A stretch of DNA of 64,000 nt from Kutzneria viridogrisea (GTDB lineage: Bacteria; Actinomycetota; Actinomycetes; Mycobacteriales; Pseudonocardiaceae). The notes beneath the pieces were generated by a model. It was given only the letters and a program-made list of their open reading frames with translations. It was not told the DNA's origin and ran no database searches. Numbering within the stretch: position 1 is the stretch's first letter; every line of letters starts with the position of its first letter. Positions 8,581 through 16,753 of this stretch are shown here, piece by piece. Location: contig JACJID010000003.1 of NCBI GenBank assembly GCA_014138725.1, positions 744,001 to 808,000 of the forward strand. The letters are read 5' to 3'. The position numbers and the translations under genes were made by a program.

Positions 8581-8664
8581 GCGAGTCCCGCCCACCAGCA
8601 CGCGAGTCCCGCTCCAGGGCGCGCGAGTCCCGCTCTGAGGCGGACGAATCCCGCCCAGCCGCGG
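8581..8664. repeat. 21-bp tandem repeat array (GCGAGTCCCG core), 4 units
   Basis: GCGAGTCCCG occurs at 8581, 8602 and 8623 and as ACGAATCCCG at 8644, exactly 21 bp apart. It is the same family as at 4076 (opposite orientation) and 16161, and again lies between convergent genes, starting 3 bp after the stop codon of the small membrane protein. Confidence 0.85.
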
Positions 8665-8687
8665 GCGGGAACCCCGGCGGCGGCCCG

Positions 8688-8746
8688 CGCCCCGCGTCTT
8701 CGCGCCGGTCCAGAGACCGGATCAGGAGCGCGGCGGACGCGGGGCG
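8688..8746. terminator. Nested hairpin between convergent genes
   Basis: CGCCCCGCGTC (8688-8698) pairs with GACGCGGGGCG (8736-8746). Inside it CCGGTC (8705-8710) pairs with GACCGG (8715-8720). No T-tract follows. It could serve as a terminator for both flanking genes. Confidence 0.5.
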
Positions 8747-8794
8747 ACAGGGAGGGCCCCGTTCCGTCGAAGCCGCCGCCGGGGAGGTACGGGA

Positions 8795-9493
8795 TCAGGC
8801 GTAGCCGAAGTCCTGCGTCCAGTAGAAGCCGTAGCTGCCGCCCTTGTACTCGCCGACGCCGAGCGCCTTGAACGAGCAGTTCAGGATGTTGGCGCGGTGG
8901 CCTGGGCTGTTCATCCACGAGGTCATCACCGACTCCGGGCTGTTCTGCCCCGCGGCGATGTTCTCCCCGCTCGGATCGGCGTAGCCGACCGCCTTGATCC
9001 GCTGCCACGGGTCGACCCCCTCCGGGGTGTCGTGGCTGAAGTAGTTGCGCACGGCCATGTCCTGGCTGTGCTTGCGCGCCGCGAGCGCCAGCCGGTCATC
9101 CCAGTGCAGGTCACCGCACCCGTTCGCGCGGCGCTCCTTGTTGACCAGGGCCAGCACCTCGTTCTCCGGCCCCGAGTTCGCGGGCTTGGCGGCGCTGCTG
9201 GTGACCACCGGCGGCGCGGCCTTCACCGTGGACGTGCTGCTGCGGGTGGTCGTCGTCGGCGTGGTGGTGGTCGTCGTCGGCGAGGCGGAGGTCGTGGTCG
9301 TCGTGCTGCCGCCGACGGTGGTGGTCAGCGTCAACGGGGTCGCCACGGCAACGACTTCCTCCGGTAACCGAGCGGCGGTCGGTCTGGTCTGCACGGCGAG
9401 CGCGGCGACCAGTACGCCGACCACGACCGCGGCGGCCAGCGCCAGGCAGACGAGGAGGATCGGGCGCTTGCGGCCGTTGTCTGGGACGGACAC
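8795..9493 (-). CDS. Membrane-anchored or secreted CAP/SCP domain protein
   Basis: The product is 232 aa. A signal anchor lies at ~10-32 (ILLVCLALAAAVVVGVLVAALAV), followed by a Thr-rich linker (~55-95) and a CAP (SCP/PR-1-like) domain to the C-terminus. The domain keeps canonical motifs: HSQDMAVRNYFSHDTPEG, GENIAAGQ and SWMNSPGHRANIL. It is therefore extracellular. Bacterial CAP proteins have no single agreed function. It is divergent from the sigma-CAP fusion gene (113-bp gap), which suggests functional linkage. Confidence 0.9.
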   Translation of the reverse strand: MSVPDNGRKRPILLVCLALAAAVVVGVLVAALAVQTRPTAARLPEEVVAVATPLTLTTTVGGSTTTTTSASPTTTTTTPTTTTRSSTSTVKAAPPVVTSSAAKPANSGPENEVLALVNKERRANGCGDLHWDDRLALAARKHSQDMAVRNYFSHDTPEGVDPWQRIKAVGYADPSGENIAAGQNSPESVMTSWMNSPGHRANILNCSFKALGVGEYKGGSYGFYWTQDFGYA

Positions 9494-9605
9494 GGTGGCT
9501 ATGTTCCTTCCGGGCTCGGGACTGCTGCCCTGTGGACGGGGACAGGTGCCCGCGGATTACGCCCAGACCAATTTGTGACGCAGACCACTACCGGGAGGGA
9601 AGTCG

Positions 9606-10910
9606 TTGCCGGTCACCGACAGCGAGTTGGTGGAGCAGGCCCGCGCCGGGTCGCGGGAGGCGTTCACCACGCTGTACCAGCGGTACCGGCTGCCGGTGAC
9701 GCGTTACGCGCGACGCATCGTCAACGACACCGCACTGGCCGAGGACGTGGTGCAGGACGCGTTCGTCTCCGCGCTGCGCAAGCTGCCGAACCTGCGCGAC
9801 CCGGCGAGGTTCCGGCCCTGGCTGTTCAGCATCGTGCACCGGACCGCGGTGGACGAGGTCCGCGCGGAGGGCCCCACTCTGCTGCCGGAACTGCCCGAGG
9901 TACCGGCGCGTACGGCCGAGGACAGCGTGGCGGCGGAACTGGTGTGGGACGCGGCGGCCAGCCTGGAACCGCGCCAACTGGCGATCTTGGAGCTGACGGT
10001 CCGCGAGGAGGTCAGCAACGCGGAGCTGGGGCAGGCGCTGGGGGTCAGCACGGCGCACGCCGCCGTGCTGGCGCACCGGGCGCGGACCGCGCTGGGACAC
10101 GCGGTGCGCATCCTGCTGCTGACCAGGAGCAGGCCGAGCTGCACCAGGTTGGCGGCCCTGGTGCCGGACCGCCCGCGCAAGCTGACGATCGGCCAGCGGG
10201 CGAGCGTGGACCGGCACCTGCGGCGGTGCCCGGTGTGCAGCGGCTTGGCGCGCAAGGTGTCGGTGCCCATGGCGGTGCTGGCGGCCCTGTGGCTCGCGCA
10301 GCAGCGGACGGCCGGGATCAAGCCGTTGGCGGTCCGCCTGGCCGTGGTCGGCGCCGCGGTGGCGGCGGGGCTGGTGGGCTGGTCGCTGCTGCCCACCCCT
10401 GCGCCCGCGCCCAGCGCCGCCCCGCTGCCGACCGTAACGGCGAGCAGCACGACTTCCCTTGCGCCAACGACAACTCCGGTCCCGACGACCACCACCACGA
10501 CGGCCCCGCCGACCACCACGACGACCACCAAGCCGCCGCCCCCGCCGAGCGAGGACCAGCGCTTCGTCGTGCTGGTCAACCAGCAGCGCGCGAGCCGGGG
10601 CTGCGCGCCGCTGCGCGAGGACCAGCGGCTGAACCGGGCCACCAGCAGGCACAGCAAGGACATGGCCGCCAACGGCTACATCGACTTCACCGGCCCGACC
10701 GGGGACGACCTCGCCGCCGACGTGCGCGAGGCGGGCTACCCGAGCCCCTCGGCCATGGCCGTGGCCGCCTCCACCGAGACCGCCGAGCAGACCCTGGACA
10801 AGCTGGCCGACCGCTCCGCCTTCGACTGCGGCTACCGGTCGATCGGGGTCAGCCGGGCGGTCGGCGGGCCGTGCCACTACTACTGGTCGATGGTGCTCGG
10901 ACGGCAGTGA
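9606..10910 (+). CDS. ECF sigma factor fused to zinc finger, membrane helix and degenerate CAP domain
   Basis: The product is 434 aa with a TTG start at 9606 preceded by GGGAGGGA. Residues 10-80 are sigma region 2 and ~110-168 region 4 (NAELGQALGVSTAHAAVLAHRAR). H204xxxC208xxC211 matches the zinc-binding anti-sigma (ZAS) signature. A membrane helix lies at ~241-262, a Thr/Pro-rich linker at ~265-315, and a CAP-like domain at ~316-434. The CAP part lacks the NYFSH and GEN motifs seen in the neighbouring CAP protein, so it may bind rather than catalyse. A sigma factor tethered to the membrane with its own sensor is the simplest reading; release would need proteolysis or conformational change. 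ECF groups with long membrane C-terminal extensions are known, but I cannot assign this one to a group. Confidence 0.88.
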   Translation: MPVTDSELVEQARAGSREAFTTLYQRYRLPVTRYARRIVNDTALAEDVVQDAFVSALRKLPNLRDPARFRPWLFSIVHRTAVDEVRAEGPTLLPELPEVPARTAEDSVAAELVWDAAASLEPRQLAILELTVREEVSNAELGQALGVSTAHAAVLAHRARTALGHAVRILLLTRSRPSCTRLAALVPDRPRKLTIGQRASVDRHLRRCPVCSGLARKVSVPMAVLAALWLAQQRTAGIKPLAVRLAVVGAAVAAGLVGWSLLPTPAPAPSAAPLPTVTASSTTSLAPTTTPVPTTTTTTAPPTTTTTTKPPPPPSEDQRFVVLVNQQRASRGCAPLREDQRLNRATSRHSKDMAANGYIDFTGPTGDDLAADVREAGYPSPSAMAVAASTETAEQTLDKLADRSAFDCGYRSIGVSRAVGGPCHYYWSMVLGRQ

Positions 10911-10920
10911 CCTGCCCAGA

Positions 10921-10975
10921 TGTCATGAAAGTGCCGTTTGAGACATCTGATGTCCCGAACGGCACTTTCATGACA
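10921..10975. repeat. 18-bp inverted repeat, AAAGTGCCGTT family
   Basis: The left arm 10921-10938 (TGTCATGAAAGTGCCGTT) and right arm 10958-10975 are exact reverse complements. A nested GACATC/GATGTC pair sits in the loop. It lies 11 bp after the sigma-CAP stop codon. A related element with AAGGTGCCCTT arms occurs at 16691-16731, so this appears to be a dispersed intergenic repeat that may also act as a terminator. Confidence 0.75.
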
Positions 10976-11074
10976 AGGCGCCACCCGCCAACCCTTGCGT
11001 GAAGCTGCGCAAAGCGGGACCCTTGCGAGCAACTACCGACAGCGGAGCCCTGCCGCCGAGTGTCTGGAGTAGCC

Positions 11075-12943
11075 ATGGCGTCCACCCCTGCACGCCTGTC
11101 AGCAGCGATCCTGCTCGCGCTGACACTGATCACCCCGAGTGCGCACGCCGGTGCCGCGCCCGCCGCCAACACCAAGCCGTCCACGATCCCCGCGCTGCGG
11201 CAGTGGACCGGCGGCACCGGCAGCTTCACCTTCGGCCCCGGCAGCCGGGTCGTGCTCGGCTCCACCGCGTTGAGCGGCACCGCAAACACCTTGGCCGCCG
11301 ACCTGAAGTCCTTGTACGGCAGGGACTTCACCCCTGTTGTCGACACGCCCCGCCCCGGGGACGTGTACCTGGCCCTTGGCGGCGCCGACCCCCAGGAGGG
11401 CTACACGCTGTCGATCACCGACCGGGTCACGATCACGGCGCCCACCGACACCGGGGTGTTCAACGGCACCAGGACCGTGCTGCAACTGCTGCACCAGGGC
11501 GCCAGCGTGCCGCAGGGCAGCGCGCGGGACTGGCCCAGCTACCCGCAGCGCGGGCTGATGGTCGACGACGGGCGCAAGTTCTTCACCCTGGACTGGCTGA
11601 TCAACCAGGTGCGTGAACTGGCGTACCTAAAGATGAACTACCTGCACCTGCACCTGTCGGACAACGAGGGCTTCCGGGTGGAGAGCACCAGCCACCCCGA
11701 GGTGGTCTCCACCGAGCACCTGTCCAAGGCCGAGGTCCGCACTCTGCTCGCGGTGGCGGCGGCCTACCACGTGACGGTGGTGCCGGAGATCGACATGCCC
11801 GGGCACCTGCGGGCGGTCCTCAACGCGCACCCCGACCTGCGGCTCACCGGGGCCGACGGCAGCGTCAGCACCGACTTCATCGACCTGTCCAAGGACGGTT
11901 CGTACGCGCTGCTGAAGGACCTGATCACCGAGTACGCGGAGCTGTTCCCCGGACCGTACTTCCACATCGGCGCCGACGAGTACGTGGGCAACTACGGCAA
12001 CTACCCGCAGGTCCTGGCCTACGCCAAGCAGCACTACGGGGCCAACGCCGTGGCCAAGGACGCCTACCTGGGCTTCGTCAACTGGGCCGACGACCTGGTC
12101 CGCGCCTCGGGCAAGACCACCCGCGCCTGGAACGACGGGCTGTACGGCGGATCCGCGGTCACCGTGCACCCGGACGTGCTGGTGGAGTTCTGGTACAACT
12201 ACGGCCTTTCCCCGCAACAGCTCGTCGACGGGGGCCACCAGATCATGAACTCCAGCTACACCCCGACCTACTACGTGCTTGGCCGGGGCAAGGCGAGTCC
12301 GGCGACCACCTACGAGCAGTGGACGCCGAACCTGTTCCAGGGCAACCAAAGCCTGACCGACCCGAGCCGCAACCTCGGCGAGAAGGTGCACGTGTGGTGC
12401 GACTTCCCCGACGCGGAGACCGAGGCGCACGTGGCCTCGGGCATCCGCGACCTGCTCCGCGTTGTGGCGCAACAGACCTGGGGCTCCGCCAAGCCCGCGG
12501 ACGGCTACTCCGCGTTCCAGGACGTGATCGGCCTGATCGGGCGCAACCCCGCCTGGCCCGTGGGCAACCTGGCCGCCAACCGGCCGATCACCGTGTCGAG
12601 CACGGAGACCCCGGACTTCCCCGGCTACAACGCGGTGGACGGGGACTACGCCACACGGTGGTCCAGCGCCTACGGCGACGGCGAGTGGATCACCGTGGAC
12701 CTGGGCTCGGTGCACGCGGTGAGCCGGGTCAAGCTGAGCTGGGAGACCGCGTACGGCAAGGCGTACCAGGTCCAGACCTCCGTGGACGGCACGAACTGGA
12801 ACACGATCTACAGCACCAACGCGGGGCGTGGCGGCACCGAGGACCTGACCGGGCTGACCGGCTCCGGGCGGTACGTGCGCATGCAGGGCGTGACCCGGGC
12901 CACCGGCTGGGGCTACTCCCTGTACGAGTTCGAGGTCTACTGA
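11075..12943 (+). CDS. Secreted GH20 beta-N-acetylhexosaminidase with CBM32/F5-8C domain
   Basis: The product is 622 aa. A signal peptide ending near AHA-G lies at ~1-27. A GH20b-type N-terminal domain is followed by the catalytic barrel, where HIGADEY carries the Asp-Glu catalytic pair. A C-terminal discoidin/CBM32 domain follows (~500-622; NAVDGDYATRWSS, YVRMQG). It would cleave terminal GlcNAc/GalNAc from chitin oligomers or glycans outside the cell. The ATG at 11075 is preferred over an in-frame GTG at 11060 because GGAG lies 7 bp ahead and the signal peptide begins there. Confidence 0.92.
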   Translation: MASTPARLSAAILLALTLITPSAHAGAAPAANTKPSTIPALRQWTGGTGSFTFGPGSRVVLGSTALSGTANTLAADLKSLYGRDFTPVVDTPRPGDVYLALGGADPQEGYTLSITDRVTITAPTDTGVFNGTRTVLQLLHQGASVPQGSARDWPSYPQRGLMVDDGRKFFTLDWLINQVRELAYLKMNYLHLHLSDNEGFRVESTSHPEVVSTEHLSKAEVRTLLAVAAAYHVTVVPEIDMPGHLRAVLNAHPDLRLTGADGSVSTDFIDLSKDGSYALLKDLITEYAELFPGPYFHIGADEYVGNYGNYPQVLAYAKQHYGANAVAKDAYLGFVNWADDLVRASGKTTRAWNDGLYGGSAVTVHPDVLVEFWYNYGLSPQQLVDGGHQIMNSSYTPTYYVLGRGKASPATTYEQWTPNLFQGNQSLTDPSRNLGEKVHVWCDFPDAETEAHVASGIRDLLRVVAQQTWGSAKPADGYSAFQDVIGLIGRNPAWPVGNLAANRPITVSSTETPDFPGYNAVDGDYATRWSSAYGDGEWITVDLGSVHAVSRVKLSWETAYGKAYQVQTSVDGTNWNTIYSTNAGRGGTEDLTGLTGSGRYVRMQGVTRATGWGYSLYEFEVY

Positions 12944-12950
12944 GGCCGCC

Positions 12951-13886
12951 ATGCGCTTCGCGAGCCCGCTCCCCGCGCTGGCACCGCAGCCAGCCAGGAC
13001 GCCGACGATCACCGAGCGACTGCGCGCCGCACTGGGCTCCGGCCCGTTCCACCACGCCCTCGCCCTGGCCATCGCGGCCAGGGGCCTGACACTGGAACAG
13101 CTCCGCAACCGACTGTCCACTCGGGACGTCCAGCTGAGCGCGGCCACCCTGAGCTACTGGAAGAACGGCCGCAGCGTGCCGAGGCGCGAGGAGTCGCTGC
13201 GCGGGATCTCCGTGCTGGAACAGGAACTCGACCTGCCCAAGGACGCGCTGACCAGTCTGCTGGACCGGCGCGGTCCGCGCGTGGGGCTGCCGCCACAGCC
13301 CCCGGGCCGCATCGAGTCCCTGCTGGACTGGCAACGGCTGCCCGTGGGCAGCGGTCTGCGGGTGCTGAGCCTGCACGAGACCCTGCACCTCGGTGCGGAC
13401 GGCCTGCCCGAGCGGCTGACCCTGCACGAGGTGGTGCAGGCCACCCGGGACGGGGTGGTGCGCACCCACGCCGGGCTGCGCGCGGGCCAGAGCGAGCTGG
13501 CGCCGCGGATCACCGCCACGGTGAACTGCTCGGTCGGCCGGGTGCAGACCCGGCACGACGACGCCCTGGCGGTGGTGGAGCTGGTGCTGGACTCCGAGCT
13601 GGCCAGGGGCGAGACGGCGGTGCTCGGCCACGAGTTCACCTTCTCAGCGCCGCGCAGGGAGAACTACCACCAGCGGCACTTCCGGCAGCCGGTGCACAGC
13701 TACCTGCTGGAGGTCCACTTCGCCGCGCGGGCCGTGCCCGTGCAGTGCTGGTCCTACCAGCGCGACCTGATCTCCCGGCGGCAGCACCGGGTGCGCCCCG
13801 TGCGGCCGGACAGCCGTCCCGCCGTGCACGTGGCGCACACGAACCTGGCGCCGGGCACGGTCGGCCTGCGCTGGCAGTGGAGCTGA
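12951..13886 (+). CDS. XRE-like helix-turn-helix protein with uncharacterised C-terminal domain
   Basis: The product is 311 aa. Residues ~18-100 hold an XRE-type helix-turn-helix with the signature ATLSYWKNGRSVPRREES. The C-terminal ~190 residues are beta-rich and carry no domain I recognise (HDDALAVVELVLDSEL, YLLEVHFAARAVPVQCW). The start is 7 bp after the hexosaminidase stop, so the two genes are probably one transcript. A role in controlling the operon or in signal binding is inference only. Confidence 0.75.
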   Translation: MRFASPLPALAPQPARTPTITERLRAALGSGPFHHALALAIAARGLTLEQLRNRLSTRDVQLSAATLSYWKNGRSVPRREESLRGISVLEQELDLPKDALTSLLDRRGPRVGLPPQPPGRIESLLDWQRLPVGSGLRVLSLHETLHLGADGLPERLTLHEVVQATRDGVVRTHAGLRAGQSELAPRITATVNCSVGRVQTRHDDALAVVELVLDSELARGETAVLGHEFTFSAPRRENYHQRHFRQPVHSYLLEVHFAARAVPVQCWSYQRDLISRRQHRVRPVRPDSRPAVHVAHTNLAPGTVGLRWQWS

Positions 13887-13911
13887 GCTGTTACGAAGTG
13901 GCACTGAAGGC

Positions 13912-13947
13912 GGGCCGACCACCGGCGGGTGCGCCGGTGGTCGGCCC
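13912..13947. terminator. 16-bp-stem hairpin terminator
   Basis: GGGCCGACCACCGGCG (13912-13927) pairs perfectly with CGCCGGTGGTCGGCCC (13932-13947) across a 4-nt loop. It starts 25 bp after the XRE gene stop and precedes the HAD phosphatase gene. There is no T-tract, as is common in high-GC actinomycetes. Confidence 0.75.
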
Positions 13948-13995
13948 GAGCCAGGATGGGGGCTCCTCTTCCCTGCACACCGAGGAGTACCCCAA

Positions 13996-14565
13996 GTGAA
14001 GGCATTGCTCATGCGGAGCACAGCACTCGGCACCTGCGCCGCCGCCCTGCTGGTTGGCGTGGCCGCGACCGCCTCGGCCGCACCCCAGCGCCTGCCCAGC
14101 TACCAGCAGTGGCAGTCGGACGTGACCGCCGCGATCAAGCCCGCCACGCCCTGGTTGGAGCAGCGCGTGGGCCAGGGCGGCTCGAAGCTGGCGATCGTGC
14201 TGGACATCGACAACACCTCGCTGGAGAGCGAGTACCACGAGGGCGCGCCGAACAAGCCGGTGCGCGCCGTGGCCACCTGGGCGGCCCAGCACGGGGTGGC
14301 TGTGCTGTTCGCCACCGGCCGCAAGGAGTCCGGCCGGAGCACGACCGAGCGCCAGCTCACCGCCGCCGGGTACCAGATCGACGGCCTGTGCATGAAGAAC
14401 TCGCACGACAGCAGCAACTCGGCCACCAAGCAGCGCTGCCGCAAGGAGTACACCTCGGCCGGGTACACGATCACCGCCAACATCGGCAACCGGTCCACCG
14501 ACTTCGAGGGCGCCAACTACGAGAAGGGCTTCAAGCTGCCCGACTACGACGGCCAGCTCAGCTGA
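13996..14565 (+). CDS. Secreted HAD superfamily acid phosphatase
   Basis: The product is 189 aa with a GTG start preceded by GAGGAG. The signal peptide covers ~1-30 (LLVGVAATASAA). The HAD motif I LDIDNTS supplies the nucleophile and acid/base Asp residues, and FATGRKES corresponds to motif II. It matches the class B/acid-phosphatase-like HAD group, which hydrolyses phosphomonoesters outside the membrane. It is flanked by strong hairpins on both sides, so it is likely monocistronic. Confidence 0.87.
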   Translation: MKALLMRSTALGTCAAALLVGVAATASAAPQRLPSYQQWQSDVTAAIKPATPWLEQRVGQGGSKLAIVLDIDNTSLESEYHEGAPNKPVRAVATWAAQHGVAVLFATGRKESGRSTTERQLTAAGYQIDGLCMKNSHDSSNSATKQRCRKEYTSAGYTITANIGNRSTDFEGANYEKGFKLPDYDGQLS

Positions 14566-14571
14566 GCCGGG

Positions 14572-14614
14572 ACGCCGGACCGGTGGGCGCCGGTGGCGCG
14601 GACCGGTCCGGCGT
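14572..14614. terminator. 13-bp-stem hairpin after HAD phosphatase
   Basis: ACGCCGGACCGGT (14572-14584) and its exact reverse complement (14602-14614) enclose a 17-nt loop, starting 7 bp after the stop codon. It is a probable terminator. Confidence 0.65.
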
Positions 14615-14793
14615 TGCCGAGCCCGCCGGCACGCTGGGGGGCGGGTGCCGACTCCACCCAGGTCGTCCCGGGCAGCCCCCTGGTTCCCGAGAACACCCTG
14701 ATCACCCGATCGTGGGGCACGGTTGCGGGTGATCCACGTCGCGTTCGCACGACGGTCACGAACCCTCCCGAGGCGGTGCGGTACCGTAAATTC

Positions 14794-16071
14794 ATGACGA
14801 ATCTCCGCTCGCGCATCACCGGGTGGCTGGTGCGTAGGCATTTCGCCAGGACCAAGAAAAAGGGGTTCTCCCTGTCGGGAATCCCCTTTCTTCCCGAATC
14901 CGTGCTGATGCCGCTGAAGCGGGTCGGCGTCGATCCCGTCGCCGAGCTCGGCCGCGTCCGCGAGACCGAGCCGGTGAGCAAGCTCCCGGTGCCCTTCGGC
15001 ATGAACGCGTGGTTGATCACCGGGTACGAAGAGTCCAAACACGTGCTGAGCAAGGTGGACCTGTTCAGCAACGACTTCTCCAACCTGGCGGGCAGTTTCG
15101 GCATCACCGCCGAGGAGAACCCCGGTGGCCTGGGTTTCACCGACCCGCCGGAGCACACCAAGCTGCGCAAGCTGCTCACCCCCGAGTTCACGATGCGCCG
15201 CCTTTCCCGGCTCACGCCCAGAATCGAGGCCATCGTCGAGGGCCAGCTGGACGAGATCGCCCGCTCCGGGGCGCCCGTGGACCTGGTGCAGCACTTCGCG
15301 CTGCCGATTCCCTCGCTGACGATCTGCGAGCTGCTGGGCGTGCCCTACGAGGACCGCGCGGACTTCCAGCGGCTGAGCACCGCGCGCTTCGACCTGTTCG
15401 GCGGGGCCAACGCCTCGCTGGGCGCCATCTCCGAGTCACTGGTGTACCTGCGCGGCATCGTGCAGAAGCAGCGCAGCGACCCGGGTGAGGGCATGATCGG
15501 CATGCTGATCAAGGAGCACGGGGACGAGGTCGACGACGACGAGCTCGCCTCGATGGCCGACGGCCTGCTCACCGGCGGGCTGGAGACCACCGCCAGCATG
15601 CTCGCGCTGGGCGCGCTGGTGCTGTTGCAGGACCGCGAGCACTTCCAGCTGGTGCACGACCAGGACGAGGCGATCAACCCGTTCGTCGAGGACCTGCTGC
15701 GGCACCTGACCGTGGTGCAGGTGGCCTTCCCGCGCTTCGCCAAGGTCGACATGGAGCTGGGCGGCAAGCAGATCAGCGCGGGCGACGTCATCATCGTCTC
15801 GCTGAGCGGGGCCAACCGCGACAAGGCCCTCGGCACCGACATGGACACCTTCGACCCCACCCGGCCCGCCAATGCCTCGCACCTGGCGTTCGGGCACGGC
15901 ATCCACCGCTGCATCGGCGCCGAGCTGGCCAAGATGGAGCTGCGCGCCGCCTACCCCGCGCTCGTGCGCCGCTTCCCGAAGATGCGGCTCGCGGTGCCCC
16001 CGCAGGACCTGGCCTTCCGCCAGCTGTCGATCGTCTACGGCATGGACAAGCTGCCGGTCTTCGCCGAGTAG
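14794..16071 (+). CDS. Cytochrome P450
   Basis: The product is 425 aa, a normal bacterial class I P450 length. It has the heme-binding loop FGHGIHRCIG with the axial Cys, the I-helix segment GGLETTAS, and an EDLLRHL segment at the position of the ExxR-like K-helix region. The open frame extends 67 codons upstream, but the ATG at 14794 is chosen because the typical P450 N-terminus follows. No ferredoxin or ferredoxin reductase is nearby and no biosynthetic cluster surrounds it, so the substrate is unknown. Confidence 0.9.
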   Translation: MTNLRSRITGWLVRRHFARTKKKGFSLSGIPFLPESVLMPLKRVGVDPVAELGRVRETEPVSKLPVPFGMNAWLITGYEESKHVLSKVDLFSNDFSNLAGSFGITAEENPGGLGFTDPPEHTKLRKLLTPEFTMRRLSRLTPRIEAIVEGQLDEIARSGAPVDLVQHFALPIPSLTICELLGVPYEDRADFQRLSTARFDLFGGANASLGAISESLVYLRGIVQKQRSDPGEGMIGMLIKEHGDEVDDDELASMADGLLTGGLETTASMLALGALVLLQDREHFQLVHDQDEAINPFVEDLLRHLTVVQVAFPRFAKVDMELGGKQISAGDVIIVSLSGANRDKALGTDMDTFDPTRPANASHLAFGHGIHRCIGAELAKMELRAAYPALVRRFPKMRLAVPPQDLAFRQLSIVYGMDKLPVFAE

Positions 16072-16160
16072 TCACCACTCGCGGTGGCGGTGGTCACGCG
16101 CTGCGTGCAGCGGCCCACTCCGCCAGCCCCGGGCCGGGGACTGTCCCCGGCCCGGGGTCG

Positions 16161-16475
16161 GCAAGTCTCGGCGTGGGGCGGGCGAGTCCCGCGCTGGGGT
16201 CGGCGAGTCCCGGTCAGCCGCGGGCGAACCCCGTTCTGAGGTGCGCGAGTCCCGGTCTGCGGTCGGCGAGCCCCGGCCAGGTGGGCGCGAGTCCCGCGCT
16301 GGGGTCGGCGAGTCCCGGTCAGCCGCGGGCGAACCCCGTTCTGAGGTGCGCGAGTCCCGGTCTGCGGTCGGCGAGCCCCGGTCTGGGGCGGGCGAGTCCC
16401 GGTCTGGGGCGGGCGAGTCCCGCTCTGGCGCAGACGAGTCCCGGTCTGCCGTAGGCGAACCCCGCTCTGAGGTGG
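16161..16475. repeat. 21-bp tandem repeat array, 15 units in register
   Basis: Cores of the GCGAGTCCCG type start at 16161, 16182, 16203, 16224, 16245, 16266, 16287 and every 21 bp to 16455. Within it, 16182-16276 is repeated without change at 16287-16381 (offset 105 bp, five units), showing recent slippage or unequal exchange. The array occupies the gap between the P450 and the convergent TetR gene. Frames through it are repeat artefacts. Confidence 0.92.
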
Positions 16476-16548
16476 GCGTTCAGCCCGCCTCGGCCGCTGG
16501 CGAACCTCGCCGCACACCAGGCGGCGTCCCACCTGTCCACGGCAGGGA

Positions 16549-16731
16549 CGTCTCAAAGGTGCCCTTGGCGAGGTTGTGGACCTGCCACGACCGCCGCGAA
16601 GGTGGCTTTCACTGCACTGAACGCAGCGAATGGTCCTTTCGCAGCGCGTCTCGGCGGCGTCCCGCCCGCGTCCACGGCAGGCGCGTCCCAAAGGTGCCCT
16701 TCACGACGCTCAACGCCCCAAAGGGCACCTT
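16549..16731. repeat. Degenerate AAGGTGCCCTT repeats ending in an inverted pair
   Basis: An AAGGTGCCCTT motif near 16557 is followed by diverged sequence. A second copy at 16691-16701 faces AAGGGCACCTT at 16721-16731, forming 11-bp perfect arms around a 19-bp loop. It resembles the hairpin at 10921-10975. I see no gene between 16072 and 16753. Confidence 0.65.
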
Positions 16732-16753
16732 CATGACGCAGCGGTGTTCGCCA

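Noticed and set aside
10430-10560. ACGACCACC-rich repeats as a regulatory repeat or CRISPR-like element
   Set aside because: They encode the Thr/Pro linker of the sigma-CAP fusion; the parallel linker in the 8795-9493 gene explains the similar sequence there.
14794-16071. P450 as part of a biosynthetic gene cluster
   Set aside because: Neighbours are a phosphatase, repeats and an unrelated TetR; no synthase, ligase or redox partner is present.
16161-16475. Possible CRISPR array or repeat-protein gene
   Set aside because: The period is 21 bp with no unique spacers, and the Gly-Glu-Ser-Arg repeats in translation arise only because 21 is divisible by three.
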